Source of the DNA: an uncultured Amphritea sp.
GTDB taxonomy: Bacteria; Pseudomonadota; Gammaproteobacteria; Pseudomonadales; Balneatricaceae
Length of the DNA: 64,000 nucleotides
Reading direction: 5' to 3'
NCBI RefSeq assembly: GCF_937127095.1
Contig: NZ_CAKZLP010000054.1
Span: 124,001 to 188,000, forward strand
Below, piece by piece: positions 53,451 to 62,560 of this stretch. The notes beneath the pieces were generated by a model. That model saw only the letters and a program-made list of their open reading frames with translations. It did not search any database and was not told the DNA's origin. The number at the start of each line of letters is the position of its first letter. The stretch's first letter is position 1. Made by a program: the position numbers and the translations under genes.

Positions 53451-53857
53451 AAGCTGAACACCGCTTGCGGCTGCCAGACACGACTCGTGATTCGTGGCGG
53501 ACAGTTTTATCAGTCTCTACACAACCACTCAACAACCTTCTTACAAAGTATTTATTCCCTAAATGCCCCTGCCCTTAATAAAGAAGGCTGTCGCGAGCAA
53601 CGAGCAAGTCACGTTTTTTGTGACGTTCGAGCTACGGCTCTTAATAAGTCACGGCTTTAAAAAAGCGCTAAATACGACACCGACGATCCTTTTCACGTAA
53701 CTTTGTTCTTGCAAACCATTCCCCATTCGATTAACTTTGTTTCCTATAGGAAACTTAATCCCCAATCAAAAGCCGTCATTCGCTATTTTTCAGACTACAC
53801 TATCAGTCCCGGATAAACAGCACTGACGTTGACCGAACATAACCAATGGAGACTCCC
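53451..53857. other. Intergenic region upstream of gcvT
   Basis: 407 bp. A first part has hairpins including GTCAC / GTGAC (53608-53624) around a T6 loop, set in CGAGC-rich sequence. The second part has the 16-bp palindrome at 53739-53754. No gene is supported. Confidence 0.6.
53739..53754. promoter_or_regulatory. Predicted operator, site 2 (gcvT promoter)
   Basis: GTTTCCTATAGGAAAC, a perfect 16-bp palindrome 104 bp upstream of gcvT, nearly identical to the site upstream of sdaA. Probably bound by the XRE-cupin regulator. Confidence 0.65.
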
Positions 53858-54973
53858 ATGTCTGAACTGAACAAAACACCCCTCTACGCTCTACACCTGG
53901 AACTGGGCGGCAAGATGGTACCTTTTGCAGGCTTTGAGATGCCTGTTCAGTATCCTATGGGGGTAAAAAAGGAACATATCCACACCCGTGAACATGCCGG
54001 TCTGTTTGATGTTTCCCATATGGGCCAGGTAAAACTGACGGGAGCCAATGCGGCAGCAGAACTGGAAAAACTGGTACCGGTCGACATTATCGATCTGCCG
54101 ATTGGCAAGCAGCGCTACGCCCTGTTCACCAATGCCCATGGCGGCATTATGGATGACCTGATGGTCACCAATTATGGCGATCATCTGTATGTTGTCGTCA
54201 ACGCTGCCTGTAAGGCTCAGGACATTGCACATATGCAGGCAAACCTCGGCGAAGGCGTCGAACTGGAAGTGCTGGATAATCGGGCACTGGTCGCATTACA
54301 GGGTCCTGAAGCCGCTGTGGCACTGTCTCGCATCTGCCCTGAGGTGAACGATATGGTGTTTATGGATTCCCGCCATATCACCATTGATGGGGTTGGATGT
54401 TTTGTCAGCCGCTCCGGTTATACCGGCGAAGATGGCTATGAGATCTCTATCCCGGCTGACCAGGCAGAGCGTCTCTGTCGCCTGTTTATTGCGCAACCGG
54501 AAGTTGAGTTTATCGGCCTCGGCGCGCGGGACTCTCTGCGTCTGGAATCAGGCCTGTGCCTTTACGGTCACGACCTTGACCCGAACACCACACCCATTGA
54601 GGGCAGTCTGATCTGGGCGATCAGTAAATGCCGTCGTGCCGACGGCGAGCGTGCCGGGGGCTTTCCCGGTGCCGATAAGATCTTTGACCAGATCGCCAAC
54701 AAGAATTGCACCCGTCAACGCGTGGGCCTGATCGCCCAGGGTAAAGCGCCTATCCGCGAAGGTGCTGAACTGTTGAATGCCGATGGTGTGAAGATTGGCG
54801 AAGTCACCAGCGGCAGCTTTGGCCCAACCGTGGGTGTCCCCATTGCGATGGGATATGTCGCTTCTGAGTATGCGGCGCTGGAAACAGAAGTATATGCTCT
54901 GGTTCGCGGAAAGCAGTTGCCAATGGTGGTGTCAAAAGCCCCCTTCATCGAGCAACGCTATTATCGCGGCTAA
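53858..54973 (+). CDS. gcvT: Aminomethyltransferase, T-protein of glycine cleavage system
   Basis: 371 residues from ATG 53858, preceded by GGAG at 7 nt (an ATG at 53846 lacks this). It transfers the methylene of aminomethyl-lipoyl-GcvH to tetrahydrofolate and releases ammonia. Motifs: MVPFAGFEMPVQYPMGVKKEHIHTREHAGLFDVSHMGQ, SRSGYTGEDGYEIS, GLGARDSLRLESGLCLYGHDLD. It is separated from gcvHP, which are on the other strand, but shares their predicted operator. thrB follows 57 bp later. Confidence 0.98.
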   Translation: MSELNKTPLYALHLELGGKMVPFAGFEMPVQYPMGVKKEHIHTREHAGLFDVSHMGQVKLTGANAAAELEKLVPVDIIDLPIGKQRYALFTNAHGGIMDDLMVTNYGDHLYVVVNAACKAQDIAHMQANLGEGVELEVLDNRALVALQGPEAAVALSRICPEVNDMVFMDSRHITIDGVGCFVSRSGYTGEDGYEISIPADQAERLCRLFIAQPEVEFIGLGARDSLRLESGLCLYGHDLDPNTTPIEGSLIWAISKCRRADGERAGGFPGADKIFDQIANKNCTRQRVGLIAQGKAPIREGAELLNADGVKIGEVTSGSFGPTVGVPIAMGYVASEYAALETEVYALVRGKQLPMVVSKAPFIEQRYYRG

Positions 54974-55030
54974 CCATCCGTTACAACGGCCCGCAAAAAG
55001 AGCAAAGGAATCAGGAGTAAAGGAGCTGAG

Positions 55031-55975
55031 ATGTCTGTTTACACACCCGTCACCCGGGAACAACTTGAACGCTACCTGCAGCAATACAGCGTTGGACAGC
55101 TGCTCGATTTTCAGGGCATTGAAGCCGGTGTGGAAAACACTAACTATTTCGTCACTACCACGGTGGGTCAGTTTGTACTGACCCTGGTGGAATCGGTCAG
55201 CAGTGAACAGCTACCCTTTATCCTTAATTATATTGAGCACCTGACCCAGCATGGTGTTGCCTGTGCTAAACCGATCCATCTGAATGACGGTGGTTTGTCC
55301 AGTCATCTCAATGAACGTCCTGCAGTACTGATGTCACGCCTGGCAGGCAGCCCTCTGCACACACCCAACGATCAGCAGGCGAGCATTATCGGCCTTACCC
55401 TGGCAAGGATGCACCGGCTGTCAGAACAGCTCAGCAATGAACAGCCGGTGCATATCCATCAGTGGTGTTCAGATCTGGGCACCAGGCTGGCACCTCTGCT
55501 GCCGCAAGAGGACCAGCAGACCCTGCAAGACAATCTGACGGATGCGGCACAGATCCCCTGGAAAACCCTGCCGGGTGGCCCCATCCATGCAGATCTGTTT
55601 CCGGACAACGCGATGTTTGAAGGTGATAGATTGTGCGGCCTGATCGACTTTTATCACAGCTGTTCCGCGCCCTATCTGTATGATCTGTGTGTCACTCTGA
55701 ACGCCTGGTGCTATGACGAAAGTGCTGCTCAGTATGATTTCAATAAGGCGCTGCTGATACTCGATAGTTACCAGAGCGTCCGTCCGCTCAACCCTAATGA
55801 ACAACGTAGTTTCAGCAGCATGTTGCAGGTGGCCGCGATGCGCTTCTGGTTGTCTCGCCTGCGGGATATCCACTTCCCTAAAGAGGGCGAAGTGGTCACC
55901 CGCAAAAACCCTGATGGCAAACTACAGCTATTGAGGCTGCTGGGCGAGAATCAACGCCTACAGATGGCAAGCTAA
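55031..55975 (+). CDS. thrB: Homoserine kinase, ThrB type II (APH fold)
   Basis: 314 residues of the aminoglycoside phosphotransferase-like fold, the homoserine kinase form found in pseudomonads (not the GHMP form of E. coli). N-terminal SVYTPVTREQLERYLQQYSVG, GIEAGVENTNYFVTT, Brenner-type catalytic loop GGPIHADLFPDNAMF and the metal-binding GLIDFYHSC. It phosphorylates L-homoserine in the threonine branch. AAGGAG precedes ATG. Placement behind gcvT may allow joint expression, linking threonine and glycine metabolism; this is inference. Confidence 0.93.
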   Translation: MSVYTPVTREQLERYLQQYSVGQLLDFQGIEAGVENTNYFVTTTVGQFVLTLVESVSSEQLPFILNYIEHLTQHGVACAKPIHLNDGGLSSHLNERPAVLMSRLAGSPLHTPNDQQASIIGLTLARMHRLSEQLSNEQPVHIHQWCSDLGTRLAPLLPQEDQQTLQDNLTDAAQIPWKTLPGGPIHADLFPDNAMFEGDRLCGLIDFYHSCSAPYLYDLCVTLNAWCYDESAAQYDFNKALLILDSYQSVRPLNPNEQRSFSSMLQVAAMRFWLSRLRDIHFPKEGEVVTRKNPDGKLQLLRLLGENQRLQMAS

Positions 55976-55993
55976 CGGTTTAAACCGCGTTAA

Positions 55994-56878
55994 TTACTGC
56001 AGCGGCTCAACCTGATAGCCACGTTGTTGCAGCTGATGTATCACGCCCTCATCACCGGCCAGGTGGCCACTGCCCACCAGCACAAACTCCACCGGCCGGT
56101 CACGCAACATCGTCTCTATCTGTGGCAACCACTTGCGATTGCGATCAACCATCAACTGACGAAACTCGGCGGGAGAATCCCGGCGCATATCCTCAAGCAC
56201 TAAATGATCGAGATCGGCCAGGTTACCCCGCCGCCATGCATCCACCATTCCATCGACAAGCCCGCCTGACTGCTTCAGTTCATCCAGTGACGTACTCATA
56301 AATTTCTCTTCATCACCGGCGCCCATACCGGACAGCAAGCGGATCTGCTGATCAACCGACTCCAGCCCGCCAACGGGTTTAGCATCTGCGAGCGCGCGGC
56401 TGTGATAAAAATCATCAATTCCCTGGGCATCCACACCTATCTGCTGCAGATTCAGCATCGTCAGGGTGATAACGATACCGGATGGACGCAATCCGACCAT
56501 CGCCTCTGGCGGCAAACCATACTGCGCCCAGACCTTCTCTATACGCTTATAAAGTGCCGCCGACACCCGCTTATCCAACCCGCTAATACCAGCGGGATAG
56601 CGCACCGCCTGCTGCATCCGCTGCATCACCTCAGGTGCATGTAGCTGCTCCAGATCTGTTTCAAAATACAACCGGTCCGCTCTGAGATATGCCCGATCAA
56701 ACTCAACAGGCAGAGGATAATCACTCTGACGCAGAACATGTATGGTGCCACCGACATACAGCACATTATCCCCAGAACTGACCTTCCAGACGCTGGTTGC
56801 TGCGGTAGCCGTCAGTGTGACAAAAGACAGGGTTATCAGTAAAACCGACCTGAGCATTCTCTGGGCAAACTTCATCAT
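55994..56878 (-). CDS. TraB/GumN family protein
   Basis: 294 residues from ATG 56878, where AAGGAGA lies 5 nt upstream; the frame remains open further but overlaps the monooxygenase gene. A signal peptide (about 1-26, ending TATA) leads to a TraB/GumN domain with VGGTIHVLRQSDYPLP at the N-terminal side and FVLVGSGHLAGDEGVIHQLQQRGY at the end, the G-x-x-H motifs of this putative metalloprotease-like family. Probably periplasmic; function unproven. It follows the ABM gene by 22 bp and may be co-transcribed. Confidence 0.87.
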   Translation of the reverse strand: MMKFAQRMLRSVLLITLSFVTLTATAATSVWKVSSGDNVLYVGGTIHVLRQSDYPLPVEFDRAYLRADRLYFETDLEQLHAPEVMQRMQQAVRYPAGISGLDKRVSAALYKRIEKVWAQYGLPPEAMVGLRPSGIVITLTMLNLQQIGVDAQGIDDFYHSRALADAKPVGGLESVDQQIRLLSGMGAGDEEKFMSTSLDELKQSGGLVDGMVDAWRRGNLADLDHLVLEDMRRDSPAEFRQLMVDRNRKWLPQIETMLRDRPVEFVLVGSGHLAGDEGVIHQLQQRGYQVEPLQ

Positions 56879-56900
56879 AATCGTCTCCTTTACTGCACCC

Positions 56901-57188
56901 TTAAGCGCTGTATTCCCGCACCACTTCAACAATCTGCACCCGGTATGAGCGGTACCATTGTGAGCGACCTTTTGCCTGCGCCGCCAGATGCTCGGCATTC
57001 TCTTTCCAGGCACGGATCTGCTCCATACTATCCCAGTACGAAATAGCAATCTCATTGGCGCCCTCGACCACCGCCGTAAACTCCAGACAACCATATTCCT
57101 GCAGCGCCAGCTCACGCATTCTGGCGGCCATCTGACTATACTCTTCATCTAACTGAGCAATCTCTGCCCGAAAAATCACCGCATACAT
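56901..57188 (-). CDS. Antibiotic biosynthesis monooxygenase (ABM) domain protein
   Basis: 95 residues from ATG 57188 (GGGAG upstream). Single ferredoxin-like ABM domain: MYAVIFRAEIAQLDEEYSQMAARMRELALQEYGCLEFTAVVEGANEIAISYWDSMEQIRAWKENAEHLAAQAKGR, typical of small dimeric cofactor-free oxygenases or haem-degrading relatives. The substrate is unknown. An operon with the TraB/GumN gene is likely. Confidence 0.85.
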   Translation of the reverse strand: MYAVIFRAEIAQLDEEYSQMAARMRELALQEYGCLEFTAVVEGANEIAISYWDSMEQIRAWKENAEHLAAQAKGRSQWYRSYRVQIVEVVREYSA

Positions 57189-57285
57189 AATCAACTCCCT
57201 GCTATGCTGCTCTACTTATCTGTTTATCCGTCTGTATATCATCTCCTGTTGAAGATTACCGTAGTCTGAATAAAACAATACAAAA

Positions 57286-57308
57286 AAAACCGGCACAGGG
57301 CCGGTTTT
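57286..57308. terminator. Terminator after alanine racemase gene
   Basis: AAAACCGGC / GCCGGTTTT with a 5-nt loop and an A8 run on one side giving a T-tract on the minus strand, 25 bp beyond the racemase stop. Confidence 0.88.
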
Positions 57309-57332
57309 TAAAAGGTTTAGAAAATACGCGCT

Positions 57333-58415
57333 TTATTCGTTGATATAACGTTTATGCACCCGCGCGGTAATCAGGGTAAACAAGGTGTAGGGAATCGTAC
57401 CGCAGTACGGAGCCACCTCTGCTGCCGTCACGTTTTTACCCCAGAACTCCACCTCAGTACCCACATCAGCATCGGGAATACCGGTGATATCAATACCCAG
57501 CATATCCATCGATACCCGACCAATAATGCGACTGCGATGGCCATTGATCCACACCGGTGTACCGGTCACCGCATGACGGGGATAACCATCGGCATAACCC
57601 AATGCAACCGTCGCCACGCGGGTCGGTTCCTCGGCACAGAAACTGCTTGCATAACCGACACACTCACCTGGCTGAACCTCACGCACCGCGATAATTTCAG
57701 AGGTCAGGGTCATTGCCGGTATCAGTTTATCCGCATTTTCCTGAGCATCCGGAAACGGAGTTGCACCATACAACATCAGACCCGGACGCATCCAGTCACG
57801 CCGGGCATCGCTCCAGGCCAGCACCGCAGCAGAGTTTGCCAGACAATGCGGCGCATCCAGACCTTCAGCGGCCTTATTGAATACCGCAAGTTGCTCATCA
57901 GTGGTGCTTTTATCCAGTTCATCAGAGCTGGCAAAATGGGTCATCAGCACGATATCAGAAACATTATCCAGCTGTTTAAGGCGTTTAAATGCAGCCTGAT
58001 AATCATCCGGATGCACCCCTAAACGGTTCATACCCGAGTTCATTTTCAGCCACACGGTGATCGGTTTACTCAGGGTCGCTACAGCAATCTGCTCAATCTG
58101 CGCCAGACTGTGTACCGCGCACCACAGACCATGCTCGCTGATATAGTCCAACTCGCTGGTTTCAAAATACCCTTCAAGCAGCAAAACCGGTTTCTGAATA
58201 CCCGCGTCAATCAGCTCAACCGCTTCTTCAATACAGGCGACACCAAAGGCATCAGCTTCAGCTTCCAGCGCTTTAGCAACCTTCACCGCATTATGCCCAT
58301 AAGCGTTTGCCTTAATAATGGCTACCGCGTTACCCGCGGTATTCAGGGAACGTGCTAATCGGTAGTTATGCCGGATCGCATCCAGATCAACCGTTATTTT
58401 TGCTGCTCGACTCAT
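57333..58415 (-). CDS. alr: Alanine racemase (probably catabolic, DadX-like)
   Basis: 360 residues; PLP enzyme interconverting L- and D-alanine. Lys35 in VAIIKANAYGHNAVKVA is the Schiff-base lysine; the opposite-face catalytic tyrosine lies in CVGYASSFCAEE; the C-terminal barrel has GRVSMDMLGIDIT. Its position in the order dadA, ridA, racemase on one strand points to the alanine catabolism role (DadX), though sequence alone cannot separate it from the biosynthetic Alr. A hairpin (58447-58473) lies between ridA and this gene. Confidence 0.93.
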   Translation of the reverse strand: MSRAAKITVDLDAIRHNYRLARSLNTAGNAVAIIKANAYGHNAVKVAKALEAEADAFGVACIEEAVELIDAGIQKPVLLLEGYFETSELDYISEHGLWCAVHSLAQIEQIAVATLSKPITVWLKMNSGMNRLGVHPDDYQAAFKRLKQLDNVSDIVLMTHFASSDELDKSTTDEQLAVFNKAAEGLDAPHCLANSAAVLAWSDARRDWMRPGLMLYGATPFPDAQENADKLIPAMTLTSEIIAVREVQPGECVGYASSFCAEEPTRVATVALGYADGYPRHAVTGTPVWINGHRSRIIGRVSMDMLGIDITGIPDADVGTEVEFWGKNVTAAEVAPYCGTIPYTLFTLITARVHKRYINE

Positions 58416-58446
58416 TCTATGTTTACCTTACACTTACTGTAGATCG

Positions 58447-58473
58447 GCTATCTGCGATGATGCCGCAGATAGC
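58447..58473 (-). other. Intercistronic hairpin between ridA and alanine racemase
   Basis: GCTATCTGCG / CGCAGATAGC, a perfect 10-bp stem with a 7-nt loop, no T-tract. Possibly tunes relative expression of the two genes. Confidence 0.7.
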
Positions 58474-58493
58474 TGAATCCCTGAACCAGGGTC

Positions 58494-58880
58494 TTATGCA
58501 ATGACCATCACCGCTTCAACTTCGATATCCGCATCCTTAGGCAGCGCTTTGACGGCATAGGCAGCACGGGCTGGATATGGCTGCTCAAAATAACGCGCCA
58601 TCACTTCATTTACCGTGGCAAAGTTTGCCAGGTCAGTCAGCAGAATAGTGACTTTAACCAGATCATTCATAGAACCGCCTGCGGCTTCAGCAACGGCTTT
58701 CAGGTTTTCAAACACCTGCACCGCTTGTGCTTCAAACGACTCGGTAACCATCTCCATGGTTGCCGGCACCAGCGGGATCTGACCAGACATGTAAACAGTG
58801 TTATCGACTTTGACAGCCTGAGAGTATGTACCGATAGCAGAAGGTGCATTTTCAGTGGCAATAATAGTCTTAGTTGGCAT
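58494..58880 (-). CDS. ridA: RidA family enamine/imine deaminase
   Basis: 128 residues. It hydrolyses reactive 2-aminoacrylate and related imines. Conserved: [35 protein letters not shown], the substrate-carboxylate Arg in [24 protein letters not shown], and Glu near the C-terminus. It lies between dadA and the alanine racemase. DadA yields imino acids, and the window's serine deaminases yield 2-aminoacrylate, so a detoxifying partner is sensible here. Confidence 0.94.
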   Translation of the reverse strand: MPTKTIIATENAPSAIGTYSQAVKVDNTVYMSGQIPLVPATMEMVTESFEAQAVQVFENLKAVAEAAGGSMNDLVKVTILLTDLANFATVNEVMARYFEQPYPARAAYAVKALPKDADIEVEAVMVIA

Positions 58881-58991
58881 GGCTTAAATTCCCAATAATA
58901 AATTCTTAATAGTGTATGTGTGTGTCGGCGAACAACAGACTCAAATCACCGGATCAGCGTACTTTCCGGCATCAGAGGCTGTTGATTATAT

Positions 58992-59062
58992 CCTGTAAAA
59001 AAAAGTGAGCACAGGGGCATGACAAGGTGTTTACGTGGTGCGTAAATTAAGCCCCGGTGCTC
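58992..59062 (-). terminator. Extended terminator-like structure after dadA
   Basis: Minus strand: GAGCACCGGGGC pairs with GCCCCTGTGCTC (12 positions, one mismatch) around an inner hairpin TTTACG-CACCA-CGTAAA, followed by a run of eight T residues. This is a longer, two-part structure than ordinary terminators. Confidence 0.72.
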
Positions 59063-59078
59063 AAAAAACCGTTATTTC

Positions 59079-60338
59079 CTACTTCTGGCCATAACGGGCG
59101 ACGGAAAGTCCTTCCGGATCAATATCAGTTTTATTACCACTAATAACATCGGCAACAAACTTTCCAGATCCCAGAGACATGGTCCAGCCTAGCGTGCCGT
59201 GACCGGTATTCAGATACAGGTTCGGGTAGCGGGTGCCCCCCAGAACCGGAGTGCCGTCCGGCGTCATCGGCCGCAGACCGGTCCAGAACTCAGCTTGCGC
59301 AATATCGCCACCACCCGGGAACAGGTCACTGACGGTAAACTCAACATTCTTACGGCGCTTTTCCTGCAATGAAGTATCGTAGGAAGTGATCTCAGCGGTC
59401 CCCCCCACACGGATGCGGTCGGCAAAACGGGTGACGGCAACTTTATAGGTTTCATCCATAACCGTAGACACCGGCGCTTTGGTTTCATCAACAATCGGCA
59501 GTGTCAGTGAGTATCCTTTAATCGGATAGACCGGCACCACAACACCGACGTTGGCCAGCAGCAGTGTGCTATAGCTGCCCAGACACATCAGATAGCGGTC
59601 TGCGGTAAAGGTGCCCTGTTTAGTCTTAACCCCCACGATCTGACTGTCATCGCTGATCAGCCCCTCGATGTCGGTATCAAACTTAAACTCCACCCCCAGC
59701 TTTTTACACTCGTCAGCCAGCGCGTTAGTAAACTTAAAGCAGTCGCCGGTTTCATCACCCGGCAAACGCAGGCCACCGACAATCTTCTCTTTAACAAAAC
59801 CCAGTGCCGGTTCGCGGGATACACAACCTTCGCGATCCAGCACTTCATAACTAACGCCGCACTCTTCCAGCACAGAGATATCTTTGGCCGCCGCATCCAC
59901 CTGTTTCTGGGTGCGAAACACCTGCAGTGTGCCACCGGTACGACCTTCATAATCAATTTCGATCTCAGAACGAAGATCTTTAAAGCAATCACGGCTATAC
60001 TCAGCCAGACGCATCATTCGCGCTTTATTGGTGTGGTATGAGGACTCGGTGCAGTTGGACAGCATCTTGGTCATCCACTTCAGGGTGTTGGCATTCACCT
60101 TAGGGTTGATCATCAGGGGCGCGAGATCCTGCATCAGCCACTTAATTGCTTTTAAAGGAACACCCGGAGCGGCCCAGGGAGCGGAATATCCAGGCGAGAT
60201 CTGACCTGCATTGGCAAAACTGGTCTCCATCGCCGGAGCACTCTGGCGATCAATAACGGTAACCTGATGGCCCTGTTTAGCCAGGTACCATGCGCTGGTT
60301 ACGCCGATAACACCACTACCCAAAATCAAAACTTTCAT
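59079..60338 (-). CDS. dadA: D-amino acid dehydrogenase (DadA)
   Basis: 419 residues from ATG 60338 (AGGT upstream). The N-terminal FAD fold is [65 protein letters not shown] and [40 protein letters not shown] match DadA closely. A membrane-associated flavoenzyme that oxidises D-alanine and other D-amino acids to keto acids, feeding electrons to quinone. Divergent from an Lrp-type gene; with ridA and the racemase it forms an alanine catabolic set. Confidence 0.96.
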   Translation of the reverse strand: MKVLILGSGVIGVTSAWYLAKQGHQVTVIDRQSAPAMETSFANAGQISPGYSAPWAAPGVPLKAIKWLMQDLAPLMINPKVNANTLKWMTKMLSNCTESSYHTNKARMMRLAEYSRDCFKDLRSEIEIDYEGRTGGTLQVFRTQKQVDAAAKDISVLEECGVSYEVLDREGCVSREPALGFVKEKIVGGLRLPGDETGDCFKFTNALADECKKLGVEFKFDTDIEGLISDDSQIVGVKTKQGTFTADRYLMCLGSYSTLLLANVGVVVPVYPIKGYSLTLPIVDETKAPVSTVMDETYKVAVTRFADRIRVGGTAEITSYDTSLQEKRRKNVEFTVSDLFPGGGDIAQAEFWTGLRPMTPDGTPVLGGTRYPNLYLNTGHGTLGWTMSLGSGKFVADVISGNKTDIDPEGLSVARYGQK

Positions 60339-60510
60339 TAAGCGATACCTATCCGTTTTTATACTTATCATAAACAAATGATTTGCCTAGTGTATTGTAT
60401 CTTTGACAGATTATTTTTTTGTATTTAAACTATTTTCAAAACTATTACCCTGCATAATCAAACCAATAAAAAAATTTACCTCTTTATGAGATGATGGGCG
60501 AAGTAACGTT

Positions 60511-61005
60511 ATGAATAGTAAGCAAAAACGTAAGCTGGATAAGATCGACCTGAACATTCTGAAAACCCTGCAGGAAAATGGCCGCATCAGTTATGTCGAC
60601 CTGGCAGACATTGTCGGCCTCAGTACTACCCCCTGTATGGAACGGGTTAAGCGGCTGGAAAAAGATGGGCTGATTCTGGGTTACTATGCCCGCATTGACC
60701 CCCAGGCGATGGGTTATGGGATGCTGGTGTTTGTTGAGATATCCTTGTCCTATCAGTCACCGGATGCTTTCCTTAAGTTTAATAAAGCAGTTGCCTCCCT
60801 GCCCTATGTGCTGGAATGCCACCTGGTCTCCGGCGATGCTGACTTCCTGATTAAGGCACGTATTGCCGATATGTCGGAATACCGGGCGCTGCTCGGAGAG
60901 ATGCTGCTAACACTCCCCGGGGTGAAAAACTCCAAGAGCTATATCGTCATGGAAGAGGTGAAAGAATCACTCAGTCTGCCGATCAATCCAAGCCAGCCCA
61001 GATAG
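60511..61005 (+). CDS. Lrp/AsnC family regulator (DadR-like)
   Basis: 164 residues: HTH (about 10-60: LDKIDLNILKTLQENGRISYVDLADIVGLSTTPCMERVKRLEKDGLI) followed by the RAM effector domain (VFVEISLSYQSPDAF, YVLECHLVSGDADFLIKARIADMSEYRALL). Divergent from dadA with 172 bp of AT-rich DNA between, the arrangement of the alanine-responsive activator DadR/BkdR type. dsdA follows on the same strand. Lrp-type sites are AT-rich and not recognisable here by eye. Confidence 0.93.
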   Translation: MNSKQKRKLDKIDLNILKTLQENGRISYVDLADIVGLSTTPCMERVKRLEKDGLILGYYARIDPQAMGYGMLVFVEISLSYQSPDAFLKFNKAVASLPYVLECHLVSGDADFLIKARIADMSEYRALLGEMLLTLPGVKNSKSYIVMEEVKESLSLPINPSQPR

Positions 61006-61049
61006 TCTAGCCTGGCTATCTGCCGATTTTAATCAGGCTGCGCATAAGC

Positions 61050-61090
61050 AAAGCTCAAATTAAAAAGCTCACATAAACAAAGCATTCAGA
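61050..61090. repeat. 14-bp imperfect tandem repeat, about 2-3 units
   Basis: AAAGCTCAAATTAA, AAAGCTCACATAAA, then CAAAGCATTC, immediately upstream of dsdA. The AAGCTC core is shared with the arrays at 29-39 kb, but the array is short and weak. Confidence 0.5.
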
Positions 61091-61097
61091 GCGATCT

Positions 61098-62435
61098 ATG
61101 GGTCATATTATCGATACACCGCTAGGACAAACACTCAGTGCCGGCAAACCAGTCCTGTGGCTGAACCCTTCCTTTCAGGCAGAAAGTACAGGGTTTAAAA
61201 GCATGGAGGGCAAAGACACGCTCAGCCTCGCCGACATCCATCAGGCTGACCAGCGGTTGCGGCGTTTTGCTCCGCTGTTACAAACGCTGTTCCCGGAACT
61301 GCACGATAGTCACGGGCTGATCGAATCAAAACTCCTGTCAGCCGCTAATCTGCACCGGCAACACTACCCGGAGCTATCCGGCAAACTGATGATCAAAGGG
61401 GACCATGCTCTGCCAGTGGCCGGATCGATCAAAGCCCGCGGGGGTATCCATGAGGTGCTCTGCCATGCGGAAAAACTGGCACGGCAACATGGCATTATCA
61501 GCGGCCCGGATGATGACTACCTGAAACTCCTCAGTCCAACGACGAAAGCACTCTTCAGCGCCTATGAAATTGCCGTCAGCAGCACCGGCAACCTGGGGTT
61601 GAGTATCGGCATCATCAGTGCAGCACTGGGTTTTAAAGCGGTCGTGCATATGTCTGTAGAAGCAAAACAGTGGAAAAAACAACGCCTGCGTGACCGCGGC
61701 GTGACTGTCGTCGAACACAGCGAAGATTATAGCTCCGCCGTCGCCGCAGGCCGGGCCGCTTCGAACGCCGATGCCAACAGTTATTTTGTCGATGATGAAA
61801 ACTCTCCCAGACTGTTTCTGGGCTACGCCGTTGCGGCGTTGCGCCTGGAGCAACAACTGATTGAACAGCAGATCAGCGTCGATGCCCAACACCCGTTGTT
61901 TGTCTATATCCCCTGCGGTGTCGGTGGAGCCCCCGGCGGCATCAACTTTGGCCTGAAACAGGTTTTCGGACAACATGTTCACTGCTTCTTTGCCGAGCCG
62001 GTTCAGGCTCCCTGCGTACTGATTGGCATGCAGGCGGACAATACAGATCAGCCGGAGTCGGTTTATCAGGTCGGGCTTAGCGTCGACACTGAGGCAGACG
62101 GGCTGGCCGTCAGCCTGGCATCCGCCTGGGTATGCACGGTCATAGAACAGCTGCTCAGCGGTATTTTCACGGTCACCGACGATGAACTGTTCCGCCACCT
62201 TTACCAGCTCAGCCAGAGTGAAGGACTTGAGATTGAACCGTCGGCGGCCGCCGGATTTTCCGGCCCATCCTGGCTGACCGATACAGAACCAGGCAAAGCC
62301 TACCAGCGCCAGCAACAACTTGAACCGGTGATGCACAACGCAACGCATCTGCTGTGGACCACGGGCGGTTTGTTTGTCCCGCCAGCGGAGATGCAAAAGT
62401 TTCAACAACGCGGTGCGCTGCTCGTGCCTGCCTGA
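61098..62435 (+). CDS. dsdA: D-serine ammonia-lyase
   Basis: 445 residues of PLP fold type II. Signature regions: FPELHDSHGLIESKLLSA, the PLP lysine in PVAGSIKARGGIHEVL, SSTGNLGLSIGIISAALGFKAVVHMS, and VYIPCGVGGAPGGINFGLK (phosphate-binding loop). Length matches E. coli DsdA (442). It converts D-serine to pyruvate and ammonia through 2-aminoacrylate. Beside the DadR-like gene rather than DsdC/DsdX. The Shine-Dalgarno is weak. Confidence 0.95.
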   Translation: MGHIIDTPLGQTLSAGKPVLWLNPSFQAESTGFKSMEGKDTLSLADIHQADQRLRRFAPLLQTLFPELHDSHGLIESKLLSAANLHRQHYPELSGKLMIKGDHALPVAGSIKARGGIHEVLCHAEKLARQHGIISGPDDDYLKLLSPTTKALFSAYEIAVSSTGNLGLSIGIISAALGFKAVVHMSVEAKQWKKQRLRDRGVTVVEHSEDYSSAVAAGRAASNADANSYFVDDENSPRLFLGYAVAALRLEQQLIEQQISVDAQHPLFVYIPCGVGGAPGGINFGLKQVFGQHVHCFFAEPVQAPCVLIGMQADNTDQPESVYQVGLSVDTEADGLAVSLASAWVCTVIEQLLSGIFTVTDDELFRHLYQLSQSEGLEIEPSAAAGFSGPSWLTDTEPGKAYQRQQQLEPVMHNATHLLWTTGGLFVPPAEMQKFQQRGALLVPA

Positions 62436-62560
62436 AAGCGGTCATCCTCAACCGGTCTCGTGAGCGGACGGAGTTATCGAGAAAAAAGTCTAACGATCGT
62501 TCTATCTGATCCGCTATTTCCGACTACACTTTAAGCTGAATTTGAGTGGGGATAGAGTCG

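Noticed and set aside
57149..57188. Longer TraB/GumN start inside the ABM gene
   Set aside because: The frame is open to 57148, but the signal peptide and a strong ribosome binding site place the start at 56878.
61374..62408. 344-codon open frame on the minus strand
   Set aside because: Antisense to dsdA, which is well supported by motifs; no ribosome binding site or family match.
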